This document shows, one piece after another, positions 47,516 through 60,499 of a stretch of 64,000 nt of DNA. The DNA is taken from assembly GCA_026874595.1 (NCBI GenBank), contig CM049317.1, forward strand, positions 71,571,618 through 71,635,617, given 5' to 3'. This DNA comes from Sipunculus nudus (Eukaryota; Annelida; Sipuncula; Golfingiida; Sipunculidae). The notes under the pieces were generated by a model. It was not told the DNA's origin and searched no databases. It worked only from the letters and a program-made list of their open reading frames with translations. Made by a program: the position numbers and the translations under genes. Numbering within the stretch: the first letter of the stretch is position 1; each line of letters begins with the position of its first letter.

Positions 47516-47870
47516 TGTATATATATGCCTACGGGGGGGGGGGGCCTGCCTACGGGAGGGGGTATGGGGTTGCTAAATGCACAATGGTTATGACAGGTTA
47601 TTATATTTCTAATACACCAATTGTTTATTCATAATTATATCAGATAATGCTGTTTTAGATCATCCAATGGATTCCACATACCAGCATCACAGATATTATG
47701 TAGTTTACAAGCGAATTTCTCATTATTTCCAGGATACTTGCAAGTAAAGGCTGACTTTTTATCTGTGCATCACTGTCAGACGTTGATGGGTAAGTTATAA
47801 TCGTTGTAGCAATTACTATCTTTCGTGTCTTCTGTATGCATCGCAAACATCTTTATACTTATAAAAGGAA
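46466..47870. repeat. Tandem duplication of a 5' block with spacer
   Basis: Bases 46490-46800 and 47545-47850 are nearly identical copies of the 5' block middle, each preceded by a G-rich 'gcctacgggaggg' run. The 46801-47512 spacer is the block also found at 44020-44700, ending in an AT microsatellite (47469-47512). Period is about 1060 bases. No signal exon follows either copy. Confidence 0.6.
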
Positions 47871-48834
47871 TTCGGTTCACGTTTGTTCGCAATGTTCTCT
47901 AAAACCACGCTGTGTACAAAACTGTGCTATACATAATTTTAAAGTTTATTATCCCCGCAGTGATATAGGCAACATGAGAATAAATAATTTTTAATGTACA
48001 TATAATTTTGAGTGATTTTTCCTTTTTATACGGACTTGCACTAAGGTTAGACCGAGCACAGCCGAACTGCCTTCGGCAATGACCGGAAAGTCTGCATCGT
48101 GGTCACTCAACCTCAGACTATTGTCCATATGAATAACGCATGCTTTCAGTGAGGGATTTGAGCATGTCGGGCATTTATTTTGAACGAGGCTCTCACCCAC
48201 GTGCGTGGTCAGTAAAAGAGAAAAACACACGTTTCTCTCTATTCAACCCAGGAGGATTAATGACTTAATTCAGGGTTGGGTGGGTTGGAGTGGTGGCGGG
48301 GGTTTAAGGCCTCAAAATGTGTCTGATACGATGAAGAAAAATGTTGCGGTGGCTGAAAATGGGATACGTACCCTCTGCATGGAGTCCCCTTGGGTCCGCT
48401 TCTGCTACATACGATGTATGCATATTTCTGTTTCTTTCTTCAGGAACAGTTACCTTGCAACGTACATTTAATAAATCTTTCATGTGTTCCTCACATCAAC
48501 CTTATCTTTATACGTCCAAAGATAGAATCCAGTCAAATATCATCGAAAACCGGAATGCTCCCGTGTCTCATGCGTGGAAATGTAAACATCATCACTTACC
48601 AGGTCTTCAAGGTAAACATACCGGGATATGAATTTCTTGCCACGAGAACAGCGCAACAAAATAAATGTAAAATTTTTATTACATATCTTATTAAGACAGT
48701 TTCCCACTGAAAACCTATATTTTCGTAAACTTTTAGAATAAAAAAATAAGCCAACATTCCACATTTATCTCCCCAACCCCGGTAATAAGCCCGGTATACC
48801 GGGTTTATCAGCTATTCTTCATATATACGAATTT
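47871..48834. other. Intergenic stretch, mostly single-copy
   Basis: Bases 47871-48430 match nothing else here; a G-rich 'gtggcgggggttt' lies near 48295. Bases 48440-48740 resemble 43780-44100. Overlapping ORFs (48205, 48341, 48390 plus; 48540, 47991 minus) are mutually exclusive and unsupported. Confidence 0.4.
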
Positions 48835-49031
48835 GAGTTGCAATCCATATATCCAGATACCACCTACGACAATATTACTACTAAAACCAGTCGTGTTATC
48901 TGGGGTCTAGAAGGTTAAATATTCCAATCGATCTGTGTTATATTTATAGGCCCATACGCATTTTTTCGATGGGCTATTTCATTGTACCGAAGCAGTTTTC
49001 ATGGTTGTAGCCATTTATTTGACTATTTCAG
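48835..49031 (+). promoter_or_regulatory. Conserved 5' block of unit E (proximal part)
   Basis: Keeps 'gtcgtgttatctggggtc', 'attccaatcgatctgtgtta' and 'gactatttcag' (49031). It matches F at 60260-60420. The signal exon starts 79 bases later. Confidence 0.45.
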
Positions 49032-49109
49032 ACGACACAATTGGGAATGACGCTGAATGGAATAAGATACGTTCAGCGGTTTTTTATCGCATTTCTCTTT
49101 CAAAACAGA

Positions 49110-49197
49110 ATGCTTGACATCACCAGTAAGCGTCACGTGCTGCTGTTCTATATATTGGTAATGATACGTCTCTCGTGGCCAGTGTCCTGTGTACCAC
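49110..49197 (+). pseudogene. Unit E exon 1 (signal peptide), intact
   Basis: 88 nt: MLDITSKRHVLLFYILVM then IRLSWPVSCVP, donor GTAAGC. Differs from F at only a few positions. An upstream in-frame ATG at 49041 exists, not conserved in frame in F. Confidence 0.65.
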
Positions 49198-49934
49198 GTA
49201 AGCAGATTTTGTCATATTTTAATCTGTACTGTGGCACGTGATTCATTTGATTTGGTGATCCTGAGTTCAGAGACCGCTTTCTCTCTAACCTAATTTACGT
49301 AAGTTATATCGCTTAAGTTTGACTGACCTCTATTTATCTTGTTCTGTAGGACTGAATATATATGTTATGTCCCCCACTGCTGCCCTTTGCATTTAAATCA
49401 AAGGAGTCTGTGCAAATATGGTACGTCGTTGTCCTTGGTCGCTATGACAATACACTTAATGACCTGAATCTGATATATTTAAGATGTCTTGGATAGCATT
49501 CTGATCTACGAGCGTCATAGTATATATAATAGGTAGGCATGATTGGTAGAAGAACGGTCAAATATCCACTTCTACCTAGTTTTCTACAACCTAGTACAAT
49601 CAAGAAGGTTTAAATTAGAGTTATTTTAACCTCCTTTGTGCAACAAGGTAGGCTGTTCAACTTGTAAGATAAAACTGTCAAATAAACATAGAGACACAGT
49701 TTTTAGCCTAGTGGACGGTGCTAAGGATACTTTTCAATATATAAACTCAGTGAATTCGTAATTGTCGCCACTCGCACTGTTTATTTTGATCTAATTGTAA
49801 TGAGGAGAGTTATATGAAACAAATATTACTTCCAAAAAGTACACAGTGGCAGGACTGGCATATTAACCTACATCTGCAGCTTCTAAAGTCGGTGTTATAT
49901 AACATTATAACCTGTGCATCTCGTTATGGTGCAG

Positions 49935-50174
49935 ACTGTAACTCAGCGGATAGATCTTCTTACTGTTACGTGGACATAACCACAACCGGGACTATGAAAG
50001 AGGTTCAAGAATCCTGCTCCCGGTACGGGGACGATCTTCATCTACCCTGGGACCTGGATAGTGCCCAGCATCAGCGTCTTGTAGATGTCATGAGCCGCTC
50101 AAATTTGACTAGTATTTGACTTGGTTTGAAGAAAATCACTTTCAAGAACTGGACCTGGGTGGACGGAGAGATAG
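49935..50174 (+). pseudogene. Unit E exon 2 (CTLD1 N-half), nonsense
   Basis: Full 240-nt length with Cys pair and EVQESCSRYGDDLHLP. TGG of the WLGL motif is TGA at 50117-50119. Donor GTAAAC. Confidence 0.7.
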
Positions 50175-50508
50175 GTAAACTCAGGTGCAGTCGAACAGCG
50201 CCTAACTCCTCCAACGACGTTCAAAACACATTCACAGTTCCAAGTTTTGTTGTCATTTTCATAACAACTTATACAAAACAACATGTTTTTATTTTTTAAA
50301 CAAGGAAACATTTTTATGCAGAACCATTAATGCATAACTTCGCCAATGCATAACCATATAATAAGGAATAGAACTGGTACACTGCAGCCAGTTTTAGGCC
50401 TGTCCCTGATCATTTCATTATTATTTCAATATAAATTCAATAATAAAATACATATTTATGTGGAAGGGAGCCATAGTTTGTCTCTTTTTATTTTGTTAAC
50501 GTTTTCAG

Positions 50509-50632
50509 GGGTAGAACCAGGAGGGGGTATAAAAAAACAAGGACTGTAGTAATATAGATTACAACCAAGAGTCCGTTTTGAGGGATAGTTGCCGATACAC
50601 CAACCCAACCATGTTCATCTGCGAGTCTAAAG
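50509..50632 (+). pseudogene. Unit E exon 3 (CTLD1 C-half), frameshift and donor loss
   Basis: 124 nt owing to an extra A in the Lys run. The donor position reads TTAAGA instead of GTAAGA. Confidence 0.7.
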
Positions 50633-51428
50633 TTAAGATTCTGATTTTATTTTACTCTATTTCCACTTCCATTTTGTCACTCTGTCGTTTTTTTATGACG
50701 GAATAAGGTACAACATTAAAATTTTTCATTTAAGTGTAACTACACGTGTTATGCTTTCAGTAAGATATCAACCGCTTACAAAAATTAATTTCAAAATATA
50801 TGTATGCTTTTATGTATAAAACCCACTTGTCCAAGATTCTAAAGACTTTAGACAGTGCCGTTAATTATGTATTGATCCTCAATATTCGTCAGAAAATCAA
50901 ATTTTAACTACCATAATACTTTATTTCCATGTTTATTGTATCTTCAATTTGTATTAAATGCCGAGCATATGATTAAACAGGTTACACACATTCTTTTAGT
51001 AATTATCCATGTATGCTCACCTCTTAGTATTCTTACACATATGACTTAATATATACAATTAAGTATATTTTCAAATTTGATTAAATTCAATAACATTAAC
51101 CTTAGCAATATTACACGTTGTATCACAGTGCTTGTCAATACAATAAAAAAAATGCAGATCATATGCTGATTTTGCTTTTGAATGATACGAAATTGCCTTT
51201 GTTCTCATATTTGTTTAATTTACATTCATGATTTAAGGAGTATATAAAAATCTAACATTCTATTAATTCTCGTCGTTTTACATCAAATAAAATTGACGTA
51301 AATCTTTCATATTTGACATAAAGATATTTTCGGCATTTCTCTAATGCAAAAAATATATCCTCAATAAATAAAAGTGTATTTTATTTGAAATAAGTAAGAA
51401 CACAAATACAATTTATGTCATATTTAAG

Positions 51429-51682
51429 GAACGTCATGCCTGGACCACGTGCCTCATCACGACTGTTTGGTATCTGACGGTACAGTATGGACGTTACATC
51501 ATGGAGCGTATTCATGGTAAAATGCGCGGGCAATATATCGAGTCCATGGCGGTGACCTAGCCAGCAGACGACAAGGAGAGGGCCTCCGTGGAATCATCAA
51601 TTCACTTTTGGCTGGAGCAAATTCAAAAATAGTTCTTATTGGATTGAGGAAGACGGATTGTTTTTTGTTGATAATTTCGGAA
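51429..51682 (+). pseudogene. Unit E exon 4 (CTLD2 N-half), several lesions
   Basis: TAA at 51518-51520 where others have TAT/TAC (Tyr); ATATATCGA in place of ATATGTCGA removes a disulphide Cys; a one-base loss at about 51661 shifts the end. Confidence 0.7.
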
Positions 51683-51994
51683 GTTAGTTCTAGTTATCAG
51701 AATATGTAGTTTTCATAATAATTAATAACAGAAGCTTCTTAGGAAATTCAGGAAAACTATTCTCCATTCATGTTGAAACCAAACGTATACCATGAGCGTT
51801 TATGTTTATCCATATACGATAATTTATATCCCCATAACATCCACAGCAATGACTAAGCATGACACAAAAAGGACATCTACCTTCGAATCTGTATCTGATA
51901 TATATGTGACTTACCTAATCTCAATATCTGATGGAAATAAGATTATAAACCCTCGACTGGGATTTATCTTCCTGTGCCCATAACTGACTCCATG

Positions 51995-52220
51995 CTGACT
52001 CCTGCCTGGGACCGTCAGCCTGCTGACACGCATTCTGGCAATACGTCGTGTGCTGTCTCAAATAAAAATACTGGGTCATGGAATGAAATGTCTTGTACAA
52101 CCAAATCGCAATACATCTGTGAGAGAAGAAATGTGTCTCAACCCCAACGCTCATCCATTATATATGAAACTCCGTCAAGAATACCGAACAAATATCGAAA
52201 CAGCAGTAAGATGGAGCAAG
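51995..52220 (+). pseudogene. Unit E exon 5 (CTLD2 C-half), acceptor deleted
   Basis: Relative to F some 65 bases including the acceptor and first codons are missing just before 'gctgactcctgcc'. Downstream is open: NTSCAVSNKNTGSWNEMSC, YICERR and the stem to MEQ before GTACCC. Confidence 0.7.
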
Positions 52221-52519
52221 GTACCCGTCGTGCAGGTCAAATCAATGTTTATATAGACATATATACATAGTATTAGGAAACGCCCCAAAGTTCAACATAA
52301 CGCATACAAAACATGCTATATAACATTTAGAAACAAATAAAATTTAAATGTAACCATTATTACAGCAATATTTTTTCGTAATACCTGGCTTCTATAAAGA
52401 CAAATAAATGTCAGAAAATTTTTAGGAAAAAAATTCTGAACAAAAATCTTATTTCCTGGAGAATATTTTATTTTACCATGCAATCAGGTCAGGTAGAATT
52501 GAAATGTGATTTCTTGTAG

Positions 52520-52617
52520 AGCTGCTTAAGATATATCAATATACGATAGCTGGTATGATCTGCTTAACTGGAATACTCGGACTTGTACTTACTGATAAAT
52601 TGTCAGCTTCCCATTAG
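52520..52617 (+). pseudogene. Unit E TM exon with read-through end
   Basis: Open: ELLKIYQYTIAGMICLTGIL, then GLVLTDKLSASH and TAG at 52615-52617. A plausible single span with almost no cytoplasmic tail. F's equivalent lies beyond the window. Confidence 0.6.
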
Positions 52618-53930
52618 GAGAGTAAATTATTTCAAAAGAGAACCTGATAGAGGTCGCATATGCCTAAGTTATTGTGAAAAAAGGGAAAAAAGCATTCAGA
52701 AAGTCAGAATTCTGTCCGATAGCGAGGCGAAAATTCCCATCCTTTTAGCGGGTAGGTCAAACTTTAAATGCAGACTGGTTGCGATTATTTATATTTATGC
52801 AATGCCCTCTGTTAATACTGCTTCAGCTGAATGTCATCGCCCATGGCCAATGTGATCTTTAATGATTTTTTTTACAACTGATTGATCTCTTTACGTTACA
52901 CTTGTGCATGTCCATGAATACTGCTCCTATCTTTCCCTAATAGGCACGCTTGTACGCATGACATCTAAATACATTTTCTTGGATTCATTTTATTTTTCAG
53001 GATAAAGTGAATCCCTTAAACTAGGTTTGTTTTGGTCAAGATGGACACATGCATATATAGCTTTTCATTTATGCGTTTTGTTAAAATCACTATTTTTAAC
53101 GGAATCGTGTTAATATTAACTGCGGGTTGTTACATTTCTGAGTCTCATAGGATGAAACAGGTGTCATATAATGGTCCACATGGTTATATTTTGACCAGGG
53201 CTGCTCCTCAAACATCACAATAGCTAAGCAATGGATCCTCTACGGGGAAAGCAAAAATCCAGATAGATGTTTTCCCATATCATTAAGTTTTCTAAATTTA
53301 TTATGTAATGTCAGCAAATTTATACATTTATCATTAAATTAGAGAAACAAAACTCGGGATATAAAGCTTTGCGTTTAAACTTGATAAACACTCCGTATCA
53401 CACAATGAAAGAAGAAAAGCATAACAGAATTCTAATAGTCACGTACATGGCCGTAGTATTGCACAAAGGTTTAAATTGTGCTTACTTGAATTCTGAGAGA
53501 GTGTTGACATAACATTTAAAAGGTCAGATCATTAACAATAAACAAAAACTTTTCCTATTTAATCTTGACTGTTCGTCTACAACGGCCTGACATCATCAGA
53601 ACAGAATGAGTATTTTCTCAACTTCTAGCAGCCAGACAAGAAACAAGCAACAAAAAGCCAGGAAGAAAGCTACAAAGCTTTTTTAAATTGCCCCCTACTC
53701 GAAGTGGCAACACAACGAGAGCTTTTGGAAGGAAACGAAACCTGGTTAAACACAGATTTAAGAGGAATGGGTTCCACAGGGCTCCGAAATACTCCAATTA
53801 TACAGGGCTGGGTCTCCTTAAAGTTGTGCTCGGTTTGGCTAACCTCAATTAAATTGAGAAAAAGTGTTTTCCTCTGAATATTTTAGATTGGAAATACAAC
53901 ATGTACAAGCATTTGATAATTGACCTGAAG
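52618..53930 (+). other. Unit E conserved 3' block
   Basis: Closely parallels 35263-36250, with an extra stretch at 53280-53520 related to X and C ('cgggatataaagctttgcg'). The open segment 53525-53606 matches D up to LQRPDIIRTE. A following MSIFSTSSSQTRNKQQK segment overlaps in another frame. Confidence 0.4.
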
Positions 53931-53940
53931 ATTAACAGAT

Positions 53941-54300
53941 GAATCTTCTCGGGCTTTTGAAGTTACAGTAGGTTTTGACGATGAATCCATTTATCTTTCT
54001 GTACATCCCACGCATGCCTTTCATGGATCCTGGTTGTGGTTCAGCCCCTGCAAATTTTGCAAAGACAATGGCTGTTAAGGCATATAAAAAATCCTTTAAA
54101 AGAGCCCATGAAGCGTATCAGGGTGCTAACACAAGCAGGGGCAGAGCTGAAAGATATTAGAGCCCCCATATACGACCTTGGAAATAAGACCAAAGTTTCA
54201 GGCATAAACTGTCATCTCGGACTCATTTTGTATTATCGTTCACCTTTTGATAATAAAGGCGATTATGGAGAATCGGTTATAATGTGTATGAGCGTGGAAA
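53941..54300 (+). pseudogene. Broken copy of the 36.7-kb unknown ORF
   Basis: Aligns end to end with 36716-37057. A stop replaces the Trp codon near residue 11, and a one-base loss in the AAAAAA run near 54090 shifts the frame. Conserved segments include MNPFI, KTMAVKAYKK and IYDLGNKTKVSGINC. Confidence 0.55.
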
Positions 54301-57300
54301 TTATGCGAACGTAAAACTAAATCTCGGGAGCAAAGCTATGAGCTACAGTTTTTTGCTAAGCCCAACGATCAGTGTTTGAAAATTAGCCATTTTGGAGATC
54401 ACTCCAAGAAACGGGAAGAAGAAGGATTAAAAAAAAAGAAGAGGTTAATCTATGAATTCGCCCTAGGAAGGAAGACCCTCTTAAGCTTTATCTGATTCGA
54501 TTGTGCTGTATCGTATTACGACTGCCTAGAAGTTACGTCTGTGCATGAAGAGTTGATCAAGAAATGTCGTCTAAAGATTAGCTAGACGGACGACATACCA
54601 AGGTCCCTCATGTCCAGGAGCAGTGTTTGCTGATTGGCTGTTCCGGACGAAACACCGGATGGAACACAGGGCTGTACCTGCTGCACGCACTGTATGTCTT
54701 CTCCCGTTTTACCATGGCACCAGGGTCAAGGTGACAAAATTGTGGTGTTAAACGCCAATTTCAGACTCAAATGTAGAATTTTAATGTTTTCAGACACTCT
54801 TGAGCTTTCTGAGACATGCGAACATATACAGGATAAGCAATATCGTGTATCCATATACGTACTTGATAACGTATATCCTCTAGTCATGGTTAAAAGTTGA
54901 CAGATAATTTATTATCAAATCATTTTTATTTTCTTCATCATCAACACCACCTTGTACTGTTGCTAAATAAATATCATATTTTAGATCAAATACACATTCT
55001 AGTTTGAAATTGTAACACTTTTATATATCATACCATTGAAACTATTATAAACCTCCTATTTCCTTCTGGATCAATAAAGTTCTAAGTGATGGTTTGTCGG
55101 CTATTGTTTGTTCCACACTAAATAATAGACAACACTCGTTAATTTCGTCTGTCTCAAGTTGATAGGAAAAAAGCTACTTACCAGATTGCACAGCGTTATA
55201 ACATTTCGCTTCACGGTGGGTGGTAGACCTTTGCCAAGAGTAGTCCTTATATTTCACAGTCGACTCTCTTCCTTATTGGTTTTAATGCTATGCTATGTGA
55301 TCCCCATCTACATAATAATTCAGGGAACTGTTTCTGTGTTTTAGTCTGATAACACGAAGTATGAATTTTTCTTCGTGATATTCCCTTCCAAATATTAACT
55401 TGAATAAATCACCATTTGCTGTATTTCGGCATTACTAATTTATATTTTAGGTTCATATCTTATAAAGGATAAACTTAATATGCTGCATGCAAGAAATAAT
55501 AAGAATGGCTTTGTTTTTGCAGCGTAAAAAAAAGATATATGTCTCCCCCTCCAACACATTAAGGGTAAAGATGTGCACTCAAAACAATGATCCTATATTT
55601 TAGTAGATGTGACCTTAAAGATTAAGATCAAGGTGACCTGTTTTCGAGATTTTGGCAGAAAGAACTTGTGTGTCAAATTTGAAGAAAATATCGTAAATAC
55701 TTCCAATTTTTTTGTAGCAATTATCCTAAAAAAGATAAAAGCCAAGGTCATCGGTTTTCATACTCGTCCAAGATATTGGTAGAAACAATATTTTACCAAT
55801 TTTAGGAACAAATATGCAGCCCTTCAAAGGTGTTCGCGTTCACAAGATATCCTACAGATGATGACGACGATTGACAACGCGGAGGATGACAGAAGATGGG
55901 ACTGAAAACATCACGTCTCCCCTATAGAAGACATTACAGGCTAATGTAAATTCTCCATCAAATTGTGCATGAAATTGAGCTCCGTTTACCTACAAACATA
56001 ATTTACATGAGTTGCTAAGAGACATAGACCATCATCCGTAATATGCAGAAAAGACTTAATTTCACGTATAAATATAAAGGTAAACTATCCAAACATTTGA
56101 AAATGTCCCTGGTTTTAGGATGTTGAAAATGAATCATAAACTTGCATGGGATGTAGATATGCTGTTAAGCTCGTTATGGAACTGACCGCTCGAGGCCACT
56201 CGAACCTGAGTATATCTACAGGCTTTATTGTAAAAATAAACAAAAGTGTCCTTTATAATTTGGACTTAATTAACATCCCGAGGCCCTGAATGAAAGGCAA
56301 TATCTTGGTTCGGATAACAATACAAACGGAAATCATAATTGTTCTAAAAATGATAAATGATAGTCTGAGAATCTCTAATTCTATTTCGAGCAATTAATGA
56401 GTGAAAGTACTTTGTTTATATTACCATTATTACCATTCACGCATTACTCGAACAAGACCTTAGTTTGTGATTTGATATTAACATACTTTTTTCATGAGCG
56501 TGCCTGTTTATGTCATATTGAGGTATACTTATATACACTTTGTTAAAGCGACATTAAAAAACAGTACTATTTCTTTTTTTAAATAAAGGCGACCTTGCTG
56601 AGAGAGGGGTGGTGGAGTCCTCATCTAAGAGGAAAACGCATAATATTTTGCATCATTCGACAGAAGAGACAACAGGGCCAGAGGAGAGGGCCACCGCAGC
56701 TACTTTTTTAAAAATGAGGTTCCAAAGAATCCATGTCGGTTGATAATTGTAGTTACTGTAGGGTGAAAGGCTGAACTCATGATATCACCGGCAGATATAC
56801 TCATTTTTATTTCATTTAAATAAATCATTTGTTAAAGGTACTGGAAATTAGTTATCTTTCGTATATATATAGGCGTTTGAGTACAAATTTGCTTAATGTA
56901 TGATCACAGTATTAATCTCATATAACCACCAGATTTTTTTTTCCTATAATAATCTTCGTGGTATCATATTGACACAAGAACGGAAACAGCCAGTCTATAC
57001 AGCTTTTGTTTCACGTAAGATAACCATACTACAGAATAATTTATTCAGAGCGATGTCGACAGGTTTTAACCGTAACGCGAAATAGGAGCCCCAGGCCACG
57101 TATGCTTAGTATGGTAGGTTATTAATTCAGAAATTAATATAATATAATATAATGTATAAATTTGGTCTGTTGCCTACAATGAATAATTCCAGGCTGTTGT
57201 AAAGTAAGATTTGTAAACCAAATCATGCATGAAATCTCCACTTATCGACAAACATTATTCTGGGAATGAGTTGGGTAAAGGCAAAGATCATGCTCTTTAA

Positions 57301-58037
57301 TATACATAAAGGGTTCATCTTACGTATAAATATTAAGAAAATAGATCAAAACATCTGTAAAAATCTTAGCTGGTTTTTAATGAACCCTAAACATGTATCT
57401 GATTAATGGTTTCCCAGAATTTACATTGCAAAAAAAAAATCTGTCACAATTGTCTTACGATCTTGTAAATAACATAGGGTTGGATTCTATATATTCTATG
57501 GCAAGACTAATTCGAAAACATTCAGAAATTTCTATAGTGCGAAGAGTGAATACCCTTATATTTATATTATCATTATAGCCATTAACGCATCGCTCTGGCT
57601 AGTCCTTAATAGCTGTATGCCTGTGATTTATTATTGACTTACTCGCTGTAGTCAGCGTCCTGTTTTTTATACCATATGTATTTCTATTGAGAACTCCATG
57701 TAGTAATTGCGTTTTGGAAACCGTATGATCCCGTTTTTTCCTGATAAATAAATACCACATTGTTTGCCACAGGTAAAATTAAAACCCTCCTTAGGACACG
57801 TGCTTGTTTGTCTGCATGTCTCGACAGAAGAGACGACAGGACTAGAGAACATTGTCATTGGAAATTAGATTTTCAATGAGTTCCAACAAGTTTATTGCTT
57901 AATCTTGACTGTAGTTTAGGGAAAGGCTCAACATATGACTCAGCAACAGGTGAACTTTATTTTATCTTCATTAAAATACACCAATTGTTGAAGTTACTGC
58001 TTTTAAATAAACAGTTAAAACTGCATGAATATATTTG

Positions 58038-58085
<48 letters not shown>
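54301..58085. other. Duplicated flank downstream of E
   Basis: Matches 37080-38620 and 40740-43141. It lacks the Helitron-like element and most of the surrounding repeat array, with only a short array at 55608-55830. Ends in an AT microsatellite (58040-58083). No gene supported. Confidence 0.5.
58040..58083. repeat. (AT)n microsatellite
   Basis: AT run at the junction between D/E-type downstream flank and the pre-promoter flank of F. Confidence 0.85.
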
Positions 58086-59934
58086 AACAAGAAAGAAAAA
58101 AAAACCCTGAGCTTCTGCGAGTACCTACAGTACAAGATAATGACATAGACAATACTTAACTAGTAAGTAAGATCCTGAAACTGTAGGTAGAGTTCTTGGT
58201 CAAGAGTTTTTTATTTCCATGTCATAGGTCAGGGGAATGTTCACCAAGCAGTAATAAGCTCTTCGAATAACATTCGCAGAATAACACACCCCTAGTATAG
58301 TGTATGCATACTACTTTATAGTATGGCGTAAGAAAAAATTATTTTGGAAATTAAAGGAAACCATTAAGTCTCCTCGACATCGACAGCATGTAAGTATCTG
58401 TTAGCGGATTTTGAATAATATGTCTCATGTTCCATATTTACCAAGAATGTGGTGTTAGGAGGAACTGGTATGTTAAATATAGCCTGTGATTTTTAGATTT
58501 GAGCTGTTTTGAATTTCTCGAAATATCTGGGTTGTAGTCAATGAGTGGCCAGTCTAAATCTTAATCAAGCAAACCCCCCCCCCCCCCCCCTCAACTCCCA
58601 ACCCCCCCCCCCCCCATTAACCGCATATAAAAGTTGTATACAAACTGCCATTTAGAACGGAATTTATGGATCTGTTTGTCGTGTTAATAAAGCCGGGTAC
58701 ACACTTGATATATATATATTTACTACTTTCAAACAGGAAAAGGAAAAACCCTGTATACACATAACCTTAAATGTACTCGTGCAAATACTTTATTGTAGGG
58801 GATGTGGAGGGGTTGTTACCGTAAATGAATGTTTAGACAAAGGCCACGTATGGTTATTATTATCTGTTACTATTTCAAAACTCAACTTGATAGGTCACAA
58901 AGCAAGTTGCGCTAGGTTATTTATCATATTTACAGAATTACTTAAACCAATTAATTTTTTATATCTACTAACTAAACAAATGAACTGTGGACCAAGAGTT
59001 TTTATAGACATGTAACACCCGTATAACAGTTGTAAAACATGATATAATACTAAAGTTTATGAAAAAAAAATTGGCTGGTGAAGACTTTATTACCAAATAA
59101 TGAAAATAACACATAGGACAGCAGCCAATTTAACCCATTGTTAACAAACAATTACTAAATGCCAGCAATAAAGGGAGGAATAGAGAGAGAGAGAGCAGGC
59201 ATTTAAAAGAGTGTACAAGGAAGAACTATATAAAACAATCAAATACCCAATTGGACAGCCACAGTAAGTACCACCAAGGCAAGATGGTGGCATGAACAGT
59301 TGCTAGGGCAAGAAAGTTCCTGATGCTGTAGGAAGAGTTCTTGGTCAAGATTTGGTTCTTTACCTGTCAAAGATCGGGGGTATGTTTCCCAAGCAGTATG
59401 TTATTAGTAAACGGCTTTAGCTGTTCAAACAATGTTTCCTGAATAAGCCGCCCCTAGTATGTATGTAAAGTGTATGTATACTTTATAGTATTATGTCCGA
59501 AAATTTTGATTTTTGATATAAAAGAAAAAAAAACTCAAGTGGTTCAATTTTTCTTTGCGATACATATATGTATCCGAATGAATATTTCAGTCAAAAACAT
59601 ACAGCCCTCATTGACATCGACAAAATGTAACTGTTAGGAGCTTTTGAATAAACTTGTCTCATGCTCCATATTTACCAATAAATTGGTATTAGAAGGGACG
59701 GGTATGATTGATATAACAAGTAATTTTTAGATGCGAGGTTTTTTTATAGAATAAGCCGTATTCGGGATCGATCGCAAACACGGGAGGAAGAAAGAAAAAA
59801 AAATTACGAAAGCAGCGTTGAACCTCACAGAGTCCATCCTAAAAAACAAATTGCCCCAAATATTGATACAGAAAAAAAACTCATGAACCCCTGTAAGCCT
59901 CTCCTGCCTACGGGGGGGGGGGCTAAATGCACAG
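58086..59934. other. Pre-promoter flank of unit F
   Basis: Matches 44746-46465. Includes a leader-like block near 58875-58915, C-rich runs at 58573-58615 and a GA run near 59185. No coding sequence. Confidence 0.5.
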
Positions 59935-60420
59935 TGGTTATTACAGGTTATTATATTTCTAATACACCAATTGTTCATTCATAATTATATCAGATAATGC
60001 TGTTTTAGATCATTCAATGGATTCCACATACCAGCATCACAGATATTATGTAGTTTTCAAGCGGATTTCTCTCGTTATTTCCAGGATACTTGCAAGCAAA
60101 CGCTGCCGTTTTATAAATCTGTGCATCACTGTCAGACGTTGGTGGGTAAGTTATTATCGTTTTAGCAATCACTATCTATCGTGTCTTCTGTATGCATCGC
60201 AGACATCTTCAAAATACAAGTCTGAGTTGCTATCCATATACCCATATACCAGCTACGACAATATTACTACTAAAACTAGACGTGTTATCAGGGGTCTTAG
60301 AGTGTAAATTATTCCAATCGATCTGTGTTATATTTATAGGCTCATAAGCATTTTTTCGATAGGCTATTTCATTGTACCGAAGCAGTTTTCATGGTTTAGC
60401 CATTTATTTGACTATTTCAG
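59935..60420 (+). promoter_or_regulatory. Conserved 5' block of unit F
   Basis: Complete block, from 'cagtggttattacagg' through 'cataccagcatcacagat', 'tttccaggatacttgcaag' and 'tgggtaagtt', to 'gactatttcag' at 60420. Near-identical copies lie at 46520 and 47580. The signal exon follows after 79 bases. Confidence 0.5.
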
Positions 60421-60499
60421 ACGACAGAATTTGGAATGACGCTGAATGGAATAAGATACGTTCAGGGTTTTTTTTATCGCATTTCTCTTTCGAAACAGA

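Larger units (their letters stand above)
49110..52617 (+). pseudogene. Unit E: dual-CTLD receptor pseudogene, short-tail type
   Basis: Exons: 1 (49110-49197, intact), 2 (49935-50174, TGA at 50117-50119), 3 (50509-50632, one base too long, donor GT changed to TT), 4 (51429-51682, TAA at 51518-51520, a core Cys changed to Tyr, one base short), 5 (about 51995-52220, acceptor deleted), TM/end (52520-52617, open). None of the exon 2-5 lesions is shared exactly with D, so the two units decayed independently after duplication. The TM exon reads through to the same short tail type as D. Confidence 0.75.
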
